64,000 bases of DNA from Caballeronia concitans. GTDB taxonomy: Bacteria; Pseudomonadota; Gammaproteobacteria; Burkholderiales; Burkholderiaceae. A program made the translations under genes and the position numbers. Positions 53,039 to 62,341 of this stretch are shown here, in pieces (position 1 is the first letter of the stretch; each line of letters starts with the position of its first letter). The DNA lies in assembly GCF_001544615.1 (NCBI RefSeq), contig NZ_FCNV02000002.1:310001-374000 (forward strand), in the 5' to 3' direction. The notes below the pieces were generated by a model. That model was given only the letters and a program-made list of their open reading frames with translations, was not told where the DNA came from and did no database searches.

Positions 53039-54223
53039 TCAACCCGCGAGAATGAGGCTGACATTGCTGCCGCCAAACGCGAAAGAATTGCTCATGACAT
53101 GGCGCGTGCCCGCTTCGTGCGCGAGATAGCGCGCTTCCTGAACCAGATCGAGCGCGGGCAGATCGGCGTCGGCTTCGCCGTCCCATCGATGCAGCGGCAA
53201 CGGCAAGCCGGATCGCGTGAGCGTGAGCCACGCAAAGGCGAGTTCCGTCGCGCCCGCCGCGCCGAGCAGATGCCCTGTGAACGGCTTCGTGCCGCTCGTC
53301 GGCACGCCCTCTGGAAAGACGCGCGCCATCAGATGCGCTTCCATCTCGTCGTTCTTGCGCGTGGCCGTCGCGTGCAGGTTCACGTAACCGATATCGGCGG
53401 GCGCGACGCCTGCATCCGCGAGCGCCGCGCGCAGCGCGAGTTCGCCGCCGACACCGCGCGGGTCCGGCGCGGACACGTGATGCGCATCGCTGGATTCGCC
53501 CGCGCCCGCAAGACGCACGGCGGCTTCGTCGCGCGTCATCAGGAACACGGCCGCGCCTTCGCCGATGTTGATGCCGTTGCGATTGCGGCTCATCGGATTG
53601 GTGCGTTCGATGCTCGTGGATTCGAGCGACGCGAAGCCCTGCAGCGTGAGTTCGCACAAGGTATCGACGCCGCCGACGACGATCGCATCGCACAAGTCGA
53701 GTTGCAAGAGCCGCCGCGCCGCGACGAACGCCTTGGCGCTCGACGTGCATGCCGTCGAGAGCGTGAACGCCGGACCTTGCACGTTCAGCGCGGCCGCGGC
53801 GAACGGCGCGGCCGTGCCGATCTCCATCTGGCGATAATCGAAACGCTCGGGCAAGCAGCCCGCCTTCGCGCGATGCAAAAACGCCTCTTCCGCCTCGCCG
53901 ATGCCCGACGTGCTCGTCCCCAGCACCACGCCGATGCGCGCCGAGCCGTAACGCTCGCGCGCCGCTTCGATGTCGGGGCGGATCTGTTCGAGCGCGGCGA
54001 GCAGCAGCCGGTTGTTGCGGCAATCGAAGCGTGCGACGGATGCGGGCGGCGCGATGTCGAGCGGATCGAGCACGCGGCCGACGAACGCATCGCCACGGCG
54101 CGTGCGCATCAGTCCCATGCCCGGCGATTGCGCCGAAGCCAGCGAGGTCGCGATCGAATCGACGTCGCCGCCGAGCGCATTGACCATGCCGAGCGCATGC
54201 AGATAAACAGATGGCAGCGTCAC
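53039..54223 (-). CDS. apeO: APE elongating ketosynthase
   Basis: A 394-aa ketosynthase with Cys159 (STACTSS), His284 (NLHATAT) and His318 (FTGHLLGA). ApeO forms the elongation KS with the chain-length-factor-like ApeC in the characterised type II system. It overlaps the MMPL exporter gene by 4 bases. Note Ala in place of Gly in the HATAT motif, as in relatives. Confidence 0.87.
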   Translation of the reverse strand: MTLPSVYLHALGMVNALGGDVDSIATSLASAQSPGMGLMRTRRGDAFVGRVLDPLDIAPPASVARFDCRNNRLLLAALEQIRPDIEAARERYGSARIGVVLGTSTSGIGEAEEAFLHRAKAGCLPERFDYRQMEIGTAAPFAAAALNVQGPAFTLSTACTSSAKAFVAARRLLQLDLCDAIVVGGVDTLCELTLQGFASLESTSIERTNPMSRNRNGINIGEGAAVFLMTRDEAAVRLAGAGESSDAHHVSAPDPRGVGGELALRAALADAGVAPADIGYVNLHATATRKNDEMEAHLMARVFPEGVPTSGTKPFTGHLLGAAGATELAFAWLTLTRSGLPLPLHRWDGEADADLPALDLVQEARYLAHEAGTRHVMSNSFAFGGSNVSLILAG

Positions 54224-56616
54224 GCGTGGTTTCTCCTTTCAGGCGGCATGCTCATCGGCGCGAGCAGCACCGAAACCAGGATGCCGAGCGCGAGCGTCGC
54301 GCCGAAGCTCTTCAATGCGGGCATCGCGCTCATGCCGAGCAGGCCGAACGACAACAGCGTCGTCGCCGCCGAGAGCAGCACGCCCGCCCACACCGCGCCG
54401 AGATCGGCGTCGCTGCGGAGGCACCCTTCGCGCAGGAACACGGCGTAATTCGCGCCCACGCCGAGCACGAGCATCAGCGCGAGGCAGTTGAACAGATTGA
54501 GCGGCACGCGCGCATAGCCGAATGCCGCGAGCGTCACGCCGACGGCGAGCAGCACGGGCAGCGTCGTCGCGATGCCGCCGCGCGGCCGGTAGCGCGCCAT
54601 CAGCAGGACGAGCACGAGCAGCAGCGCGCCGCCGAGCCACAGGCCGCTATCCACGCGATACGCGCCGAAGAGCTTCGACACGCTCGCCGCCTTGTCGACG
54701 AACGTCACGCCCTCGATTGCGCGCGCCGTTTCGATCAGCGCGGACTCGTTCTTCGGCGTCACGCGGCGCGGCATGACGATGGCCGCGTAGCCGCGCTGAC
54801 CGGCTGCATCGAATGCGCCGATCCACAAATGCCGATACGGCTGCGACCACGGCGCGGCGAGCCAGCGCTCGACCGTCAGCGGCGCGGCGTTCGCATGGCC
54901 GAACGAAGCGATCCACGCGTCGGCGATTTCATCGCGGAAGCCCGCGTGCAAGAGCGTCGCGCGCAAGGCGGCCGGATCGGCGAATACGTGCTGCGCGAAG
55001 AGCGCGCGCGCTTGCGCCTGACGCTGCGCCGACGGCACGAATTGCGTGACCGAGCGCCAGCCATCGACTGATCGGTCGCCTGTGAGCGCATCGAGCCGCG
55101 CGCCGAGCGCTTCGGCGCGTTCGAGCACGGCTTCTTCGGACGCGCCGCGCACCACGAAGAACTGCGCGGTGTCATCGACGCCGACTGCCGCGCGCACCTC
55201 GTTTTCCTGCGCCACGAGCGACGGATCGCGCTGGATCAGCAGATGGATGTCGTCGTCGCTCGTGAGACGCAGCCAGCCCGGCAGCGCGATCGCGACGAGC
55301 ACCGCCGCGACGAGCCACGCGCGCTTCCCGCCGATAGCGCCGCGCCAGCGTGCGAGCAGCGTCGCGGCGGACGCGAAGAGACGCCGGCGCGCGGCCTTCG
55401 GTCCCTTCACGAGCAGCGCGGGCAAGAGCGACATGACGGACGCGAACGCCACGCCGATGCCGGCCATCGCGAAACACGCGATCTGCTTGAGCGCGGGAAA
55501 CGGCACCCACGCGAGAATGGCGTAGCCGAGCAGACTCGTCGCGAGCGCGACGCTCAGCGCGGGCCGCACCGATCGCGCGCCGCTTCGCGCATCCCAGCCG
55601 CGCTGCGCGCCGAGATAGACGACGAAGTATTGGATCGAATAATCGACGGCCTCGCCGATCAGGCTCGCGCCGAACACGAGCGTCAGCAGATGCAGCTTGC
55701 CGAACACGAGCATCGTGAAGGCGAGCGCGCATACGATGCCGAGCGCCGTCGACAAGAAACCGAGCAGCAGGAGACGCGGCGAACGGAACACCCAGAGCAT
55801 CAGCAGCGCGATGCCGCACGCCGACACGACGCCGATCAGATGCACCTCGCGTTCCGACGCGCTGCGCGCCGCCTGCGCGTAAAACACCGCACCGGCGCGC
55901 GCGACCGTGGCATCGGGCCATGCCGCTTTCACCGATGCCTCCGCCTGCGCCGCCGCCGCGAGCACCGCGCGCTGCGTGGCCGATTCATACGCCGAGCCAT
56001 GCAGCGTTGTGACGACGAGCACGCTCGCGATATCGCCGCGATGCGCGACCAGCAGATTGTCTTCGAGATCGAGGCCAGACGTGGCGAGCGGCAAGTCCGA
56101 AAGCCAGTGTTCGAGCCAGCCGAAGGGATCGTCGGCGAGTTGCGTCGCGAGCGGCCCGCGCACGGGGTTGTAGATGCGCTGCATCAGCGCATCGTCGAGC
56201 GGCTGCGTGAGCGCGTCGCGGTCATCGCGCGTCAACAGCCCGAAGCGATATGGCGCATACAGTGCGCCGATCTGGGCGACGTCGAATGGCGGCAGTTCCG
56301 CCGTCACCGATGCGAACGCGCCGCTATTTTTCAGCGCCGCGCCGAAGCGTTTGGCCGCAGCCTTCGCGTGGTCGGCGTCGCGGCTCGACACGAGGAACAC
56401 GGTGCGGTCGCCGAGCGCATCGGCCAGTCGATCGACGGCTTTCTCGGCAACCGGATCCGCTTCTGTCGCGGGCAAAAGCGCGAGGAGATTCGTCTCCAGA
56501 GGCGACGGTCCTTCGAAGCGATGGACGCAATACAGCGCAGCGACGAGCGCGAGCACGAACCACGCGGCCCGTATCGCGAGAAGCGTCGCGCGGCTGCGCT
56601 GCCGTTCCTTCAGCAT
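54220..56616 (-). CDS. apeM: APE MMPL/RND-type lipid exporter
   Basis: A 798-aa inner-membrane transporter with two repeats, each of one helix, a large periplasmic loop and five helices. It starts MLKERQRSRATLLAIRAAWFVLALVAALY. The second repeat begins around residue 420 (RAWLVAAVLVAIALPGWLRL). The conserved polar segment FGASLIGEAVDYSIQYFVV fits MMPL family proton-relay helices. It should move the aryl polyene lipid across the inner membrane. The lipoprotein ApeN, which usually follows, is absent here. Confidence 0.88.
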   Translation of the reverse strand: MLKERQRSRATLLAIRAAWFVLALVAALYCVHRFEGPSPLETNLLALLPATEADPVAEKAVDRLADALGDRTVFLVSSRDADHAKAAAKRFGAALKNSGAFASVTAELPPFDVAQIGALYAPYRFGLLTRDDRDALTQPLDDALMQRIYNPVRGPLATQLADDPFGWLEHWLSDLPLATSGLDLEDNLLVAHRGDIASVLVVTTLHGSAYESATQRAVLAAAAQAEASVKAAWPDATVARAGAVFYAQAARSASEREVHLIGVVSACGIALLMLWVFRSPRLLLLGFLSTALGIVCALAFTMLVFGKLHLLTLVFGASLIGEAVDYSIQYFVVYLGAQRGWDARSGARSVRPALSVALATSLLGYAILAWVPFPALKQIACFAMAGIGVAFASVMSLLPALLVKGPKAARRRLFASAATLLARWRGAIGGKRAWLVAAVLVAIALPGWLRLTSDDDIHLLIQRDPSLVAQENEVRAAVGVDDTAQFFVVRGASEEAVLERAEALGARLDALTGDRSVDGWRSVTQFVPSAQRQAQARALFAQHVFADPAALRATLLHAGFRDEIADAWIASFGHANAAPLTVERWLAAPWSQPYRHLWIGAFDAAGQRGYAAIVMPRRVTPKNESALIETARAIEGVTFVDKAASVSKLFGAYRVDSGLWLGGALLLVLVLLMARYRPRGGIATTLPVLLAVGVTLAAFGYARVPLNLFNCLALMLVLGVGANYAVFLREGCLRSDADLGAVWAGVLLSAATTLLSFGLLGMSAMPALKSFGATLALGILVSVLLAPMSMPPERRNHA

Positions 56617-57278
56617 CACGGCGCTCCCAGCAAGCTGCGTTCGGCGGCGGGCAGTTCGTCGAGCGCTTCGCTCTTCGTGAAGTCGATCTGCGTGACGTCG
56701 CCGTTCGCGAGATCGATCCGCAAGCTCTGCAAAAACGCGCCGCCCTTCATTTGCAGCCCTTTGACGGCCTGCGCGAGCTGCGGCTGATTCGGCTTGAGGT
56801 TCAGCGTCCATTGCGATGGCGAGCCTTCTGCATCGACATCGAATTGCGAGTAAAGCGCGGACACGTCGCCGCCGAGCATGGCGCGCATCATCTTCGAGAC
56901 CTGCGCAACGCCCCGCACGCCTTGCGCGCTTCTAGTACCGACGCGCTTGCCGTTCGCATCGACTTCCGTGACGCCCGTGTCCGTGATGACGAACGTGGCC
57001 TTGTACGGCGTAAGCACACGCCAGATCACGCCGCGCTCGCGATAGAACACGAGCGTGCCCGTGCTCACGAGCGGCTGCTTCATGGCCGAAAGCGTCTGCG
57101 TCTGCGTGAATTGCGCGCGCACGCCCTTGATCTGTCCGAGCCGCGAAGCCACTTGCGATACCAGCGCCGCATCATTGCTGGCGGTCTGTGCGAGCGCAGG
57201 CGCGGCTGCATGAAGCAAGCCGGCGTTCGCCGTCAGCAGCAACGCGATGAGCGCCGTGCGCCCGCAGCGAAGTTTCAT
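56616..57278 (-). CDS. apeL: APE LolA-like periplasmic lipoprotein/lipid carrier
   Basis: A 220-aa LolA-fold protein with a signal peptide (MKLRCGRTALIALLLTANAGLLHA). VRAQFTQTQTLSAMKQPLVSTGTLVFYRERGVIWRV is the LolA-family opening. It probably ferries the pigment lipid through the periplasm. I chose the start at 57278, which overlaps the thioesterase stop (ATGA); an in-frame ATG at 57290 is possible. The stop joins apeM by TGATG. Confidence 0.88.
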   Translation of the reverse strand: MKLRCGRTALIALLLTANAGLLHAAAPALAQTASNDAALVSQVASRLGQIKGVRAQFTQTQTLSAMKQPLVSTGTLVFYRERGVIWRVLTPYKATFVITDTGVTEVDANGKRVGTRSAQGVRGVAQVSKMMRAMLGGDVSALYSQFDVDAEGSPSQWTLNLKPNQPQLAQAVKGLQMKGGAFLQSLRIDLANGDVTQIDFTKSEALDELPAAERSLLGAP

Positions 57279-57715
57279 GAACGCGACCATACGCGCTCCA
57301 GCTTCTCGAACACCACGGGCGGCGATACGAATTGCAGTTCCTGCGTGGCGGCATCGACGGCGACTTGAATGGTATAGCCCTTCGTCAGCCGGTCGCCCGT
57401 CACGCAATCGACGATTTCATACGCTATTTTCAGGCGATTTTCATATTCGAGCAGTTCCGTTCGCACGTCGATGCGCTGGCCGTATCGCGCGGGACGCACG
57501 TATTTCAGATGCGCCTCGACGATGGGCCACGCATAGCCCGACGCCAGCATGTCGCCGTAGTCATAATCGAACGCACGCAGCAGCGCGGCGCGGCCCGCCT
57601 CGAAATACTTCAGATAGTGGCCGTGCCAGCATACGTGCATGGCGTCGACATCATGAAACGGCACTTCGACGATCGCGCTCGCCGTGAGCGTCTTGTTGTT
57701 CTTCAGTTCAGCCAT
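57275..57715 (-). CDS. apeK: APE hot-dog thioesterase
   Basis: A 146-aa 4-hydroxybenzoyl-CoA-type thioesterase with the signature FHDVDAMHVCWHGHYLKYFE near residue 20, where Asp is the usual catalytic residue. It may release or edit aryl polyene acyl chains. It overlaps the glycosyltransferase/acyltransferase gene by 8 bases and apeL by 4. Confidence 0.87.
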   Translation of the reverse strand: MAELKNNKTLTASAIVEVPFHDVDAMHVCWHGHYLKYFEAGRAALLRAFDYDYGDMLASGYAWPIVEAHLKYVRPARYGQRIDVRTELLEYENRLKIAYEIVDCVTGDRLTKGYTIQVAVDAATQELQFVSPPVVFEKLERVWSRS

Positions 57716-59459
57716 GACGCGTGCTGTCGGTGAAATCGGATACGGGCGTCGGCGCGGTTTTGCCTGCGCGCGCCCAGAAATCGAAGAAATTGAACCATTG
57801 ATACGGCGCCTTGCGGCAATAGTATTCGAGACGCGACGCGTAGCGCTGCGCCCACGCCGCGATGTGCTGCGCGCGTTCGCGGCGCGGCAGCTCGATGCGA
57901 TCGGCAAATCGTTCGAAGTACAAACGATATTTCCCTGCGCGCTCTTTAAGACAGAAGAACAGATACACGGGACAACCGAGCGCGTGCGCGAGCACATACG
58001 GGCCTTGCGCGAACGGAGCGGTCGCGCCGAGGAAGCGCGCGTCGGTCGTGCGGCTGGACTCGTGCGCCGGCACGCGGTCGCCGACGATCACGAGCAGTTC
58101 GCCCGCGTCGATGCGCGCCTGCATCATCATCGACGTCTCGGGGCCGAAGTCGCTCACGTGAATCAGATGCTTCGCGAAGTCGCCATTCGCCGACGACAGC
58201 ACGCTGTTGAAGCGCTTCGCGTGCTCCGTATAGACGATGGCCGTGACCTTCGCGCGGCCGTTGCGTGCGGCGAGCGCCCGCGTCATTTCGAGGTTGCCGA
58301 GATGCGCGCCGATCACGAGCGCGCCGCGTCCGCTCGCGATGAGCGCTTCGAACGGCGCGGGGTCGTCGAACACGGCTTCGTGATCGGTGATCCGGCCGGA
58401 CCACGCCGCGAGCTTGTCGAGCCCGGACTGCGCGAACGCGAGCATCTGCCGATACGCGGAACGCCAGCCCGGACGCGGCGTGCCTTCGCCCGGCGCAACC
58501 TCGGCGAGATGCGCGAAATAACGGTGCGAAGCCGCGCGCGCATCGCGTCCCGTGAGCAGAAAATAGCCGACGACAGGATGCAGCCACAGCCCCGTGAATC
58601 GCATGCCGAACACGCGGCAACTGAGCGCGAGCAAGGACATGCCGATGCGGCTGCCGCGCTCCGCGACGCGCCACCAGCCGTGCCCGGCGTGCGCGGCTGC
58701 GGTCTTGCACGGCATCAGCTTGTGCGCGAGGAGCATCGGCGAGCGCAGCAGCATGCCGCACGCGAGCCGCGTATGACTCGCGCTGATGCGCACGTTGTCC
58801 CAGAGCACGTCGAAGTGCGATACGCCGTCCGTCGCATAGACCACGCGGGTCGGGATCGAGCGGAACGCAAGACGCCGCCAGTAGAGACGCACGAGGATTT
58901 CGATATCGAAGTCCATGCGCGTGCCGAGCCGCACGCTGTCGATCAGCGCGCAGGCGGCATCGAGCGGATAGAGGCGAAAGCCGCACATCGAATCGCGGAT
59001 AGTGAACGACAGCGTTTCGATCCACACCCAGACGTGCGTCAGATAGCGGCCATACAAGCGCGATTTCGGCACGCTTTCGTCATAGACGGGGCGGCCCAGA
59101 ATGACCGCGCCCGGCTCCGCGCGCGCCGCGTCGAGAAAGAGCGGCACGTCGTTGGCGTCGTGCTGTCCGTCGGCGTCGATCTGCAATGCGTGCGTGAAGC
59201 CCGCGCGCCGCGCCGCGCGCAAGCCCGCCATCACGGCCGCGCCCTTGCCGCCGTTCACCGGCAGACGCAGGAGCGTCATCTGCTTGCGATAGTGGCACGC
59301 GAGCTTGCCGAGCACGGCTTGCGTCGCGGCGTCGCTGCCGTCGTCGACGACGAACATCGGCAAGCCGTGAACGCTCAGGCGCGCGACGGTATCGCCGATC
59401 GCGTCCTTGTGGTTGTAAATCGGAATGACGATGCACGCCGCGATGTTCGCACCGCTCAT
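57708..59459 (-). CDS. apeJ: APE glycosyltransferase-acyltransferase fusion
   Basis: A 583-aa two-domain protein. The N-terminal GT2 glycosyltransferase (about 1-235) has VIPIYNHKDAI, VVDDGSD and the metal-binding DAD at 95-97 (QIDADGQHD). The C-terminal part (about 280-560) is LpxL/HtrB-like lipid acyltransferase with GAHLGNLEM and VGDRVPAHES. The pair fits assembly of the sugar-containing lipid anchor to which the polyene is esterified. The start overlaps the ligase gene (ATGA). Confidence 0.88.
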   Translation of the reverse strand: MSGANIAACIVIPIYNHKDAIGDTVARLSVHGLPMFVVDDGSDAATQAVLGKLACHYRKQMTLLRLPVNGGKGAAVMAGLRAARRAGFTHALQIDADGQHDANDVPLFLDAARAEPGAVILGRPVYDESVPKSRLYGRYLTHVWVWIETLSFTIRDSMCGFRLYPLDAACALIDSVRLGTRMDFDIEILVRLYWRRLAFRSIPTRVVYATDGVSHFDVLWDNVRISASHTRLACGMLLRSPMLLAHKLMPCKTAAAHAGHGWWRVAERGSRIGMSLLALSCRVFGMRFTGLWLHPVVGYFLLTGRDARAASHRYFAHLAEVAPGEGTPRPGWRSAYRQMLAFAQSGLDKLAAWSGRITDHEAVFDDPAPFEALIASGRGALVIGAHLGNLEMTRALAARNGRAKVTAIVYTEHAKRFNSVLSSANGDFAKHLIHVSDFGPETSMMMQARIDAGELLVIVGDRVPAHESSRTTDARFLGATAPFAQGPYVLAHALGCPVYLFFCLKERAGKYRLYFERFADRIELPRRERAQHIAAWAQRYASRLEYYCRKAPYQWFNFFDFWARAGKTAPTPVSDFTDSTRHG

Positions 59460-61153
59460 GCGTCCTCCCGATACACGATCGCGCCCGACGCGCATTCGCG
59501 TCCGTTCATTCGATACGCGAACTGCACGCGCCGACGCGCGGCGTCGTGCGCGAGCCGCAGTTCGAGCACCGCGCCGGGCGGCACGGGCGCCATGAACTTG
59601 AGACGATCGACGCTTTCGACCGCGCGCGCCGCCGCGACGTGTTCCGACGCGAGCCGGATCGCCCAGTCGACCTGCACGACGCCGGGCAGGATCGGCAAGC
59701 CCGGAAAGTGGCCGGCGAAATGATCGAGCGCGGGCGGCACGCGGATTTCATGGCGCAACGCGTCGCCATCGCGCGATTCCGCGAGCAACTCGAAGCCTTC
59801 GGCGCGCGGACCGAAGGCCGCTGCGACCGCCGACACCGGCAGCTTGCCGCGCGCATCGAACGGCAGCGCGATGCGAAAGCGCCAGAAGCGCGGCAACAGC
59901 ACGACGTCGAAATAAGCGGCGAGATGCCGGCGCAAGGTTTTCGCGAGCGCCACGCGGCCCGTGTCATGGAGCGCGGCGCGGCCTTCGTCCGAGAGCGCGA
60001 TCACCGCGCCGACGCGTTCGCGCGTCGTGCCCGCGAGCGGCACCACGCTGGCCTGCGCGACATACGGATGCAGCGCGAGACGCGCTTCGAGTTCGGGCAG
60101 CGAGACGCGCTTGCCGTCCAACTTGACGACGCGATCGAGGCGGCCTTGCAAGCGAAAGCGGCCGTCGTCGTCGAAGGCGATGGCGTCGTCGGTGCGATGC
60201 CAGTCGTCGTGGCCGAGATGCGGCGAGCGCACTTCGAGCGCGCCGTCATCGGCACGACGCACTTGCACGCCGCTGACCGGATACCACGCCGGCGTTTCAT
60301 TCTGTCTGCGCCACGCAATGCCGCCCGTTTCGGTGCTGCCGTAGATTTCGACGGGCGCGTCGCCGAACGCGGCCGCGTAGTCGAGGGCCGTGTCCGCCGC
60401 AAGTGGCCCACCCGACGAGAAGAACACGCGCGGCGCCGGCGTGAGCGAATCGAAACCGGCGAGTCCGGTCCAGCGCATGAGCTGCGCGGGCGACGACACC
60501 ATCGCGGTCGCGCCGCACCGTGCGATGCGCGCCTGAATCTGCTGCGGCTCCACGCAGAGCGCGCGGTCGAACGCGCGGCCCGCCGCGAGCGGCCACATCA
60601 CGCGAAACAAGAGGCCATAAATATGCCGATGCGGCACGCTCGCGAGCATCGTCGCGTCGCCGATCAGCGCGCCCCAGTCGCGTTCGAGCGTGCGCACTTC
60701 GGCGTCGAACTGGGCGAGCGTCTTGTGGATCGGCTTCGGCGCGCCGCTGCTGCCCGATGTGTAGAGCGTGAGCGGCGCGTGCGGATCGATGCGCAGCGTA
60801 AGCGTATCGAGCGCTTCGTGCGCGCGGGCGTCGGCTGCCGCGGCGACGTCGGCATCGGTGAGGACGGCGTCGTAGGCGTCGGCGAGATCGGCGAGATAGC
60901 CGGGCGCGGCACTCGCGGGGATCACCGGCGTCTTGCCGCACGCGAGGAGCGCGAACAGCGCGCAGGCGAAATCGAAGGGATCGTCGATACACAGCGCATG
61001 GCGACGTTCCTCGCCTTCGCGCAATCGAAGCGCGAGCGACGCCACGCGCGCGCGGAACGCGGCATGCGTGACCATGGCGCCGGTCGCGTCATCGTGACAG
61101 ACGGGTGTATGCGCATCGCATTGCGCGGAAAAGAGTTCGTGCAGCGCGATCAT
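59456..61153 (-). CDS. apeH: APE aryl acyl-ACP ligase fused to an ApeI-type dehydratase
   Basis: A 565-aa fusion. The N-terminal adenylate-forming ligase (about 1-440) has the ATP loop YTSGSSGAPKPIHK at 131-144 and the IYGSTETGGIAWR motif. It should load a hydroxycinnamic or hydroxybenzoic acid starter onto the ACP. The C-terminal hot-dog domain (about 454-565) has DHFAGHFPGLPILPG, with His482 as the FabZ-type catalytic His. In the well-studied clusters ApeH and ApeI are separate genes; here there is a single frame with no frameshift. Confidence 0.88.
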   Translation of the reverse strand: MIALHELFSAQCDAHTPVCHDDATGAMVTHAAFRARVASLALRLREGEERRHALCIDDPFDFACALFALLACGKTPVIPASAAPGYLADLADAYDAVLTDADVAAAADARAHEALDTLTLRIDPHAPLTLYTSGSSGAPKPIHKTLAQFDAEVRTLERDWGALIGDATMLASVPHRHIYGLLFRVMWPLAAGRAFDRALCVEPQQIQARIARCGATAMVSSPAQLMRWTGLAGFDSLTPAPRVFFSSGGPLAADTALDYAAAFGDAPVEIYGSTETGGIAWRRQNETPAWYPVSGVQVRRADDGALEVRSPHLGHDDWHRTDDAIAFDDDGRFRLQGRLDRVVKLDGKRVSLPELEARLALHPYVAQASVVPLAGTTRERVGAVIALSDEGRAALHDTGRVALAKTLRRHLAAYFDVVLLPRFWRFRIALPFDARGKLPVSAVAAAFGPRAEGFELLAESRDGDALRHEIRVPPALDHFAGHFPGLPILPGVVQVDWAIRLASEHVAAARAVESVDRLKFMAPVPPGAVLELRLAHDAARRRVQFAYRMNGRECASGAIVYREDA

Positions 61154-61788
61154 GACGCCTCCGCTTCCATCCGCCGGGCGCGCGGCAGGATCACGAGATA
61201 ACGCCACACGATCTCACCCACGAGCAGCACGCCGATCAAACCATACGCAATCGCGCCGTTGTACAGCGACCATGCCTCGCGCGGCCAGTACAGCGCGGTG
61301 TAGAGCGAGAACAGACCGTTCGCGGCGAAGAACGCGCACCAGATCTGCGTGACGCGGCGCGTGTGGCGCACGGCCGGTTCGCTCAGATCGGGCGTGCGGA
61401 TGCGCGCGAATTTTTCGATCATCGACGGACCGCGCACGAGCGTCGAACCGAATGCAATCAGCAAGCCGAGATTCACGAGAGACGGATAGATATGAAGCAG
61501 GCGCTCGCTGTCGGTCCATACGATCGCAGCGGACGCCGCGCTCAGCATGAACCCGACCGCCCAGTCGACGCGCGTGAGCGTGCGCAACGATGCCCCCACG
61601 ACGCCCGTGCCCGCGCAGCGCTGCAGCCAGATCAGCACGAACAGCAGGCAGCCGATATAGCGCGGCGCGTTCCAGAACCAGCCGCACAGAATGACGGCGG
61701 GATACGCGAGCTTGAACACGACGTTCAGCGCGAGGCCGGTCCAACTCCGATGCGCGTCGTCGCCGGTCCGGGCGGTCTGCGGCTGCAT
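61150..61788 (-). CDS. apeG: APE integral membrane protein (COG4648 type)
   Basis: A 212-aa inner-membrane protein with about six helices: LNVVFKLAYPAVILCGW, CLLFVLIW, WAVGFMLSAASAAIVW, LVNLGLLIAFGSTLV, WCAFFAANGLFSLY and GAIAYGLIGVLLVGEIVW. It is a constant member of APE clusters. Its molecular role is unknown, possibly in lipid anchoring or translocation. It overlaps the ligase gene (ATGA) and the ACP gene (TGATG). Confidence 0.85.
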   Translation of the reverse strand: MQPQTARTGDDAHRSWTGLALNVVFKLAYPAVILCGWFWNAPRYIGCLLFVLIWLQRCAGTGVVGASLRTLTRVDWAVGFMLSAASAAIVWTDSERLLHIYPSLVNLGLLIAFGSTLVRGPSMIEKFARIRTPDLSEPAVRHTRRVTQIWCAFFAANGLFSLYTALYWPREAWSLYNGAIAYGLIGVLLVGEIVWRYLVILPRARRMEAEAS

Positions 61789-62045
61789 CAGTCCTGCGCT
61801 GCCAGCAGCGATTCGACAGCGGCGATCACGTCGCCGACCGTGCGCACGGACTTGAACTCCTCGGGCTTGATGCGGCGGCCCGTCATCTCCTGCAGCTTGA
61901 TCGCGAGATCGACGGCATCGATGCTGTCCAGATCGAGTTCTTCGAACAGATGCGCTTGCGGCGTCACGCGCTCCGGCTCGATGCCGAAGTTCTCTTTGAA
62001 GATCGCGCGGATGCGCTCAAGGATTTCGATGTCGGTCACGGTCAT
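61788..62045 (-). CDS. apeF: APE acyl carrier protein 2
   Basis: An 85-aa ACP with the phosphopantetheine serine at Ser41 in DLDSIDAVDLAI. It overlaps the first ACP by 4 bases. One ACP is thought to carry the growing chain and the other to support initiation or transfer; which is which cannot be read from sequence. Confidence 0.93.
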   Translation of the reverse strand: MTVTDIEILERIRAIFKENFGIEPERVTPQAHLFEELDLDSIDAVDLAIKLQEMTGRRIKPEEFKSVRTVGDVIAAVESLLAAQD

Positions 62046-62341
62046 TCCCCTTTCGTTGCAGTGTCGCCCGATGCGCGCGCGGCCTCGCGCTGGCTCGCGA
62101 CGAGTTCGGCGAGCGTGTTGATCGAACGGAAGTGCTCGCGCGTGCGCTCGTCGTTGGCGGCGATCGTCAATTGATAGTGTTTGCGCAGCACGATGCCGAT
62201 TTCGAGCGCGTCGATGGAGTCGAGACCGACGCCATCGGTGGAAAAGAGCGGCGCATCGTCGTCGATGTCGGCGGGCGTCAGGTCTTCGAGATCGAGTGCT
62301 TCGATCAGAAGCTGTTTGATTTCAAGCTTTAAAGAATCCAT
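62042..62341 (-). CDS. apeE: APE acyl carrier protein 1
   Basis: A 99-aa ACP with phosphopantetheine Ser42 in GLDSIDALEIG. It has a longer C-terminal tail than its neighbour. It overlaps the acyltransferase gene by 20 bases and the second ACP by 4. Confidence 0.92.
   Translation of the reverse strand: MDSLKLEIKQLLIEALDLEDLTPADIDDDAPLFSTDGVGLDSIDALEIGIVLRKHYQLTIAANDERTREHFRSINTLAELVASQREAARASGDTATKGE

Noticed and set aside
59546-61201. Frame of 551 codons on the plus strand across the APE ligase
   Set aside because: Extremely Arg/Ala-rich antisense translation without recognisable motifs. The minus-strand ligase/dehydratase frame is clearly functional.
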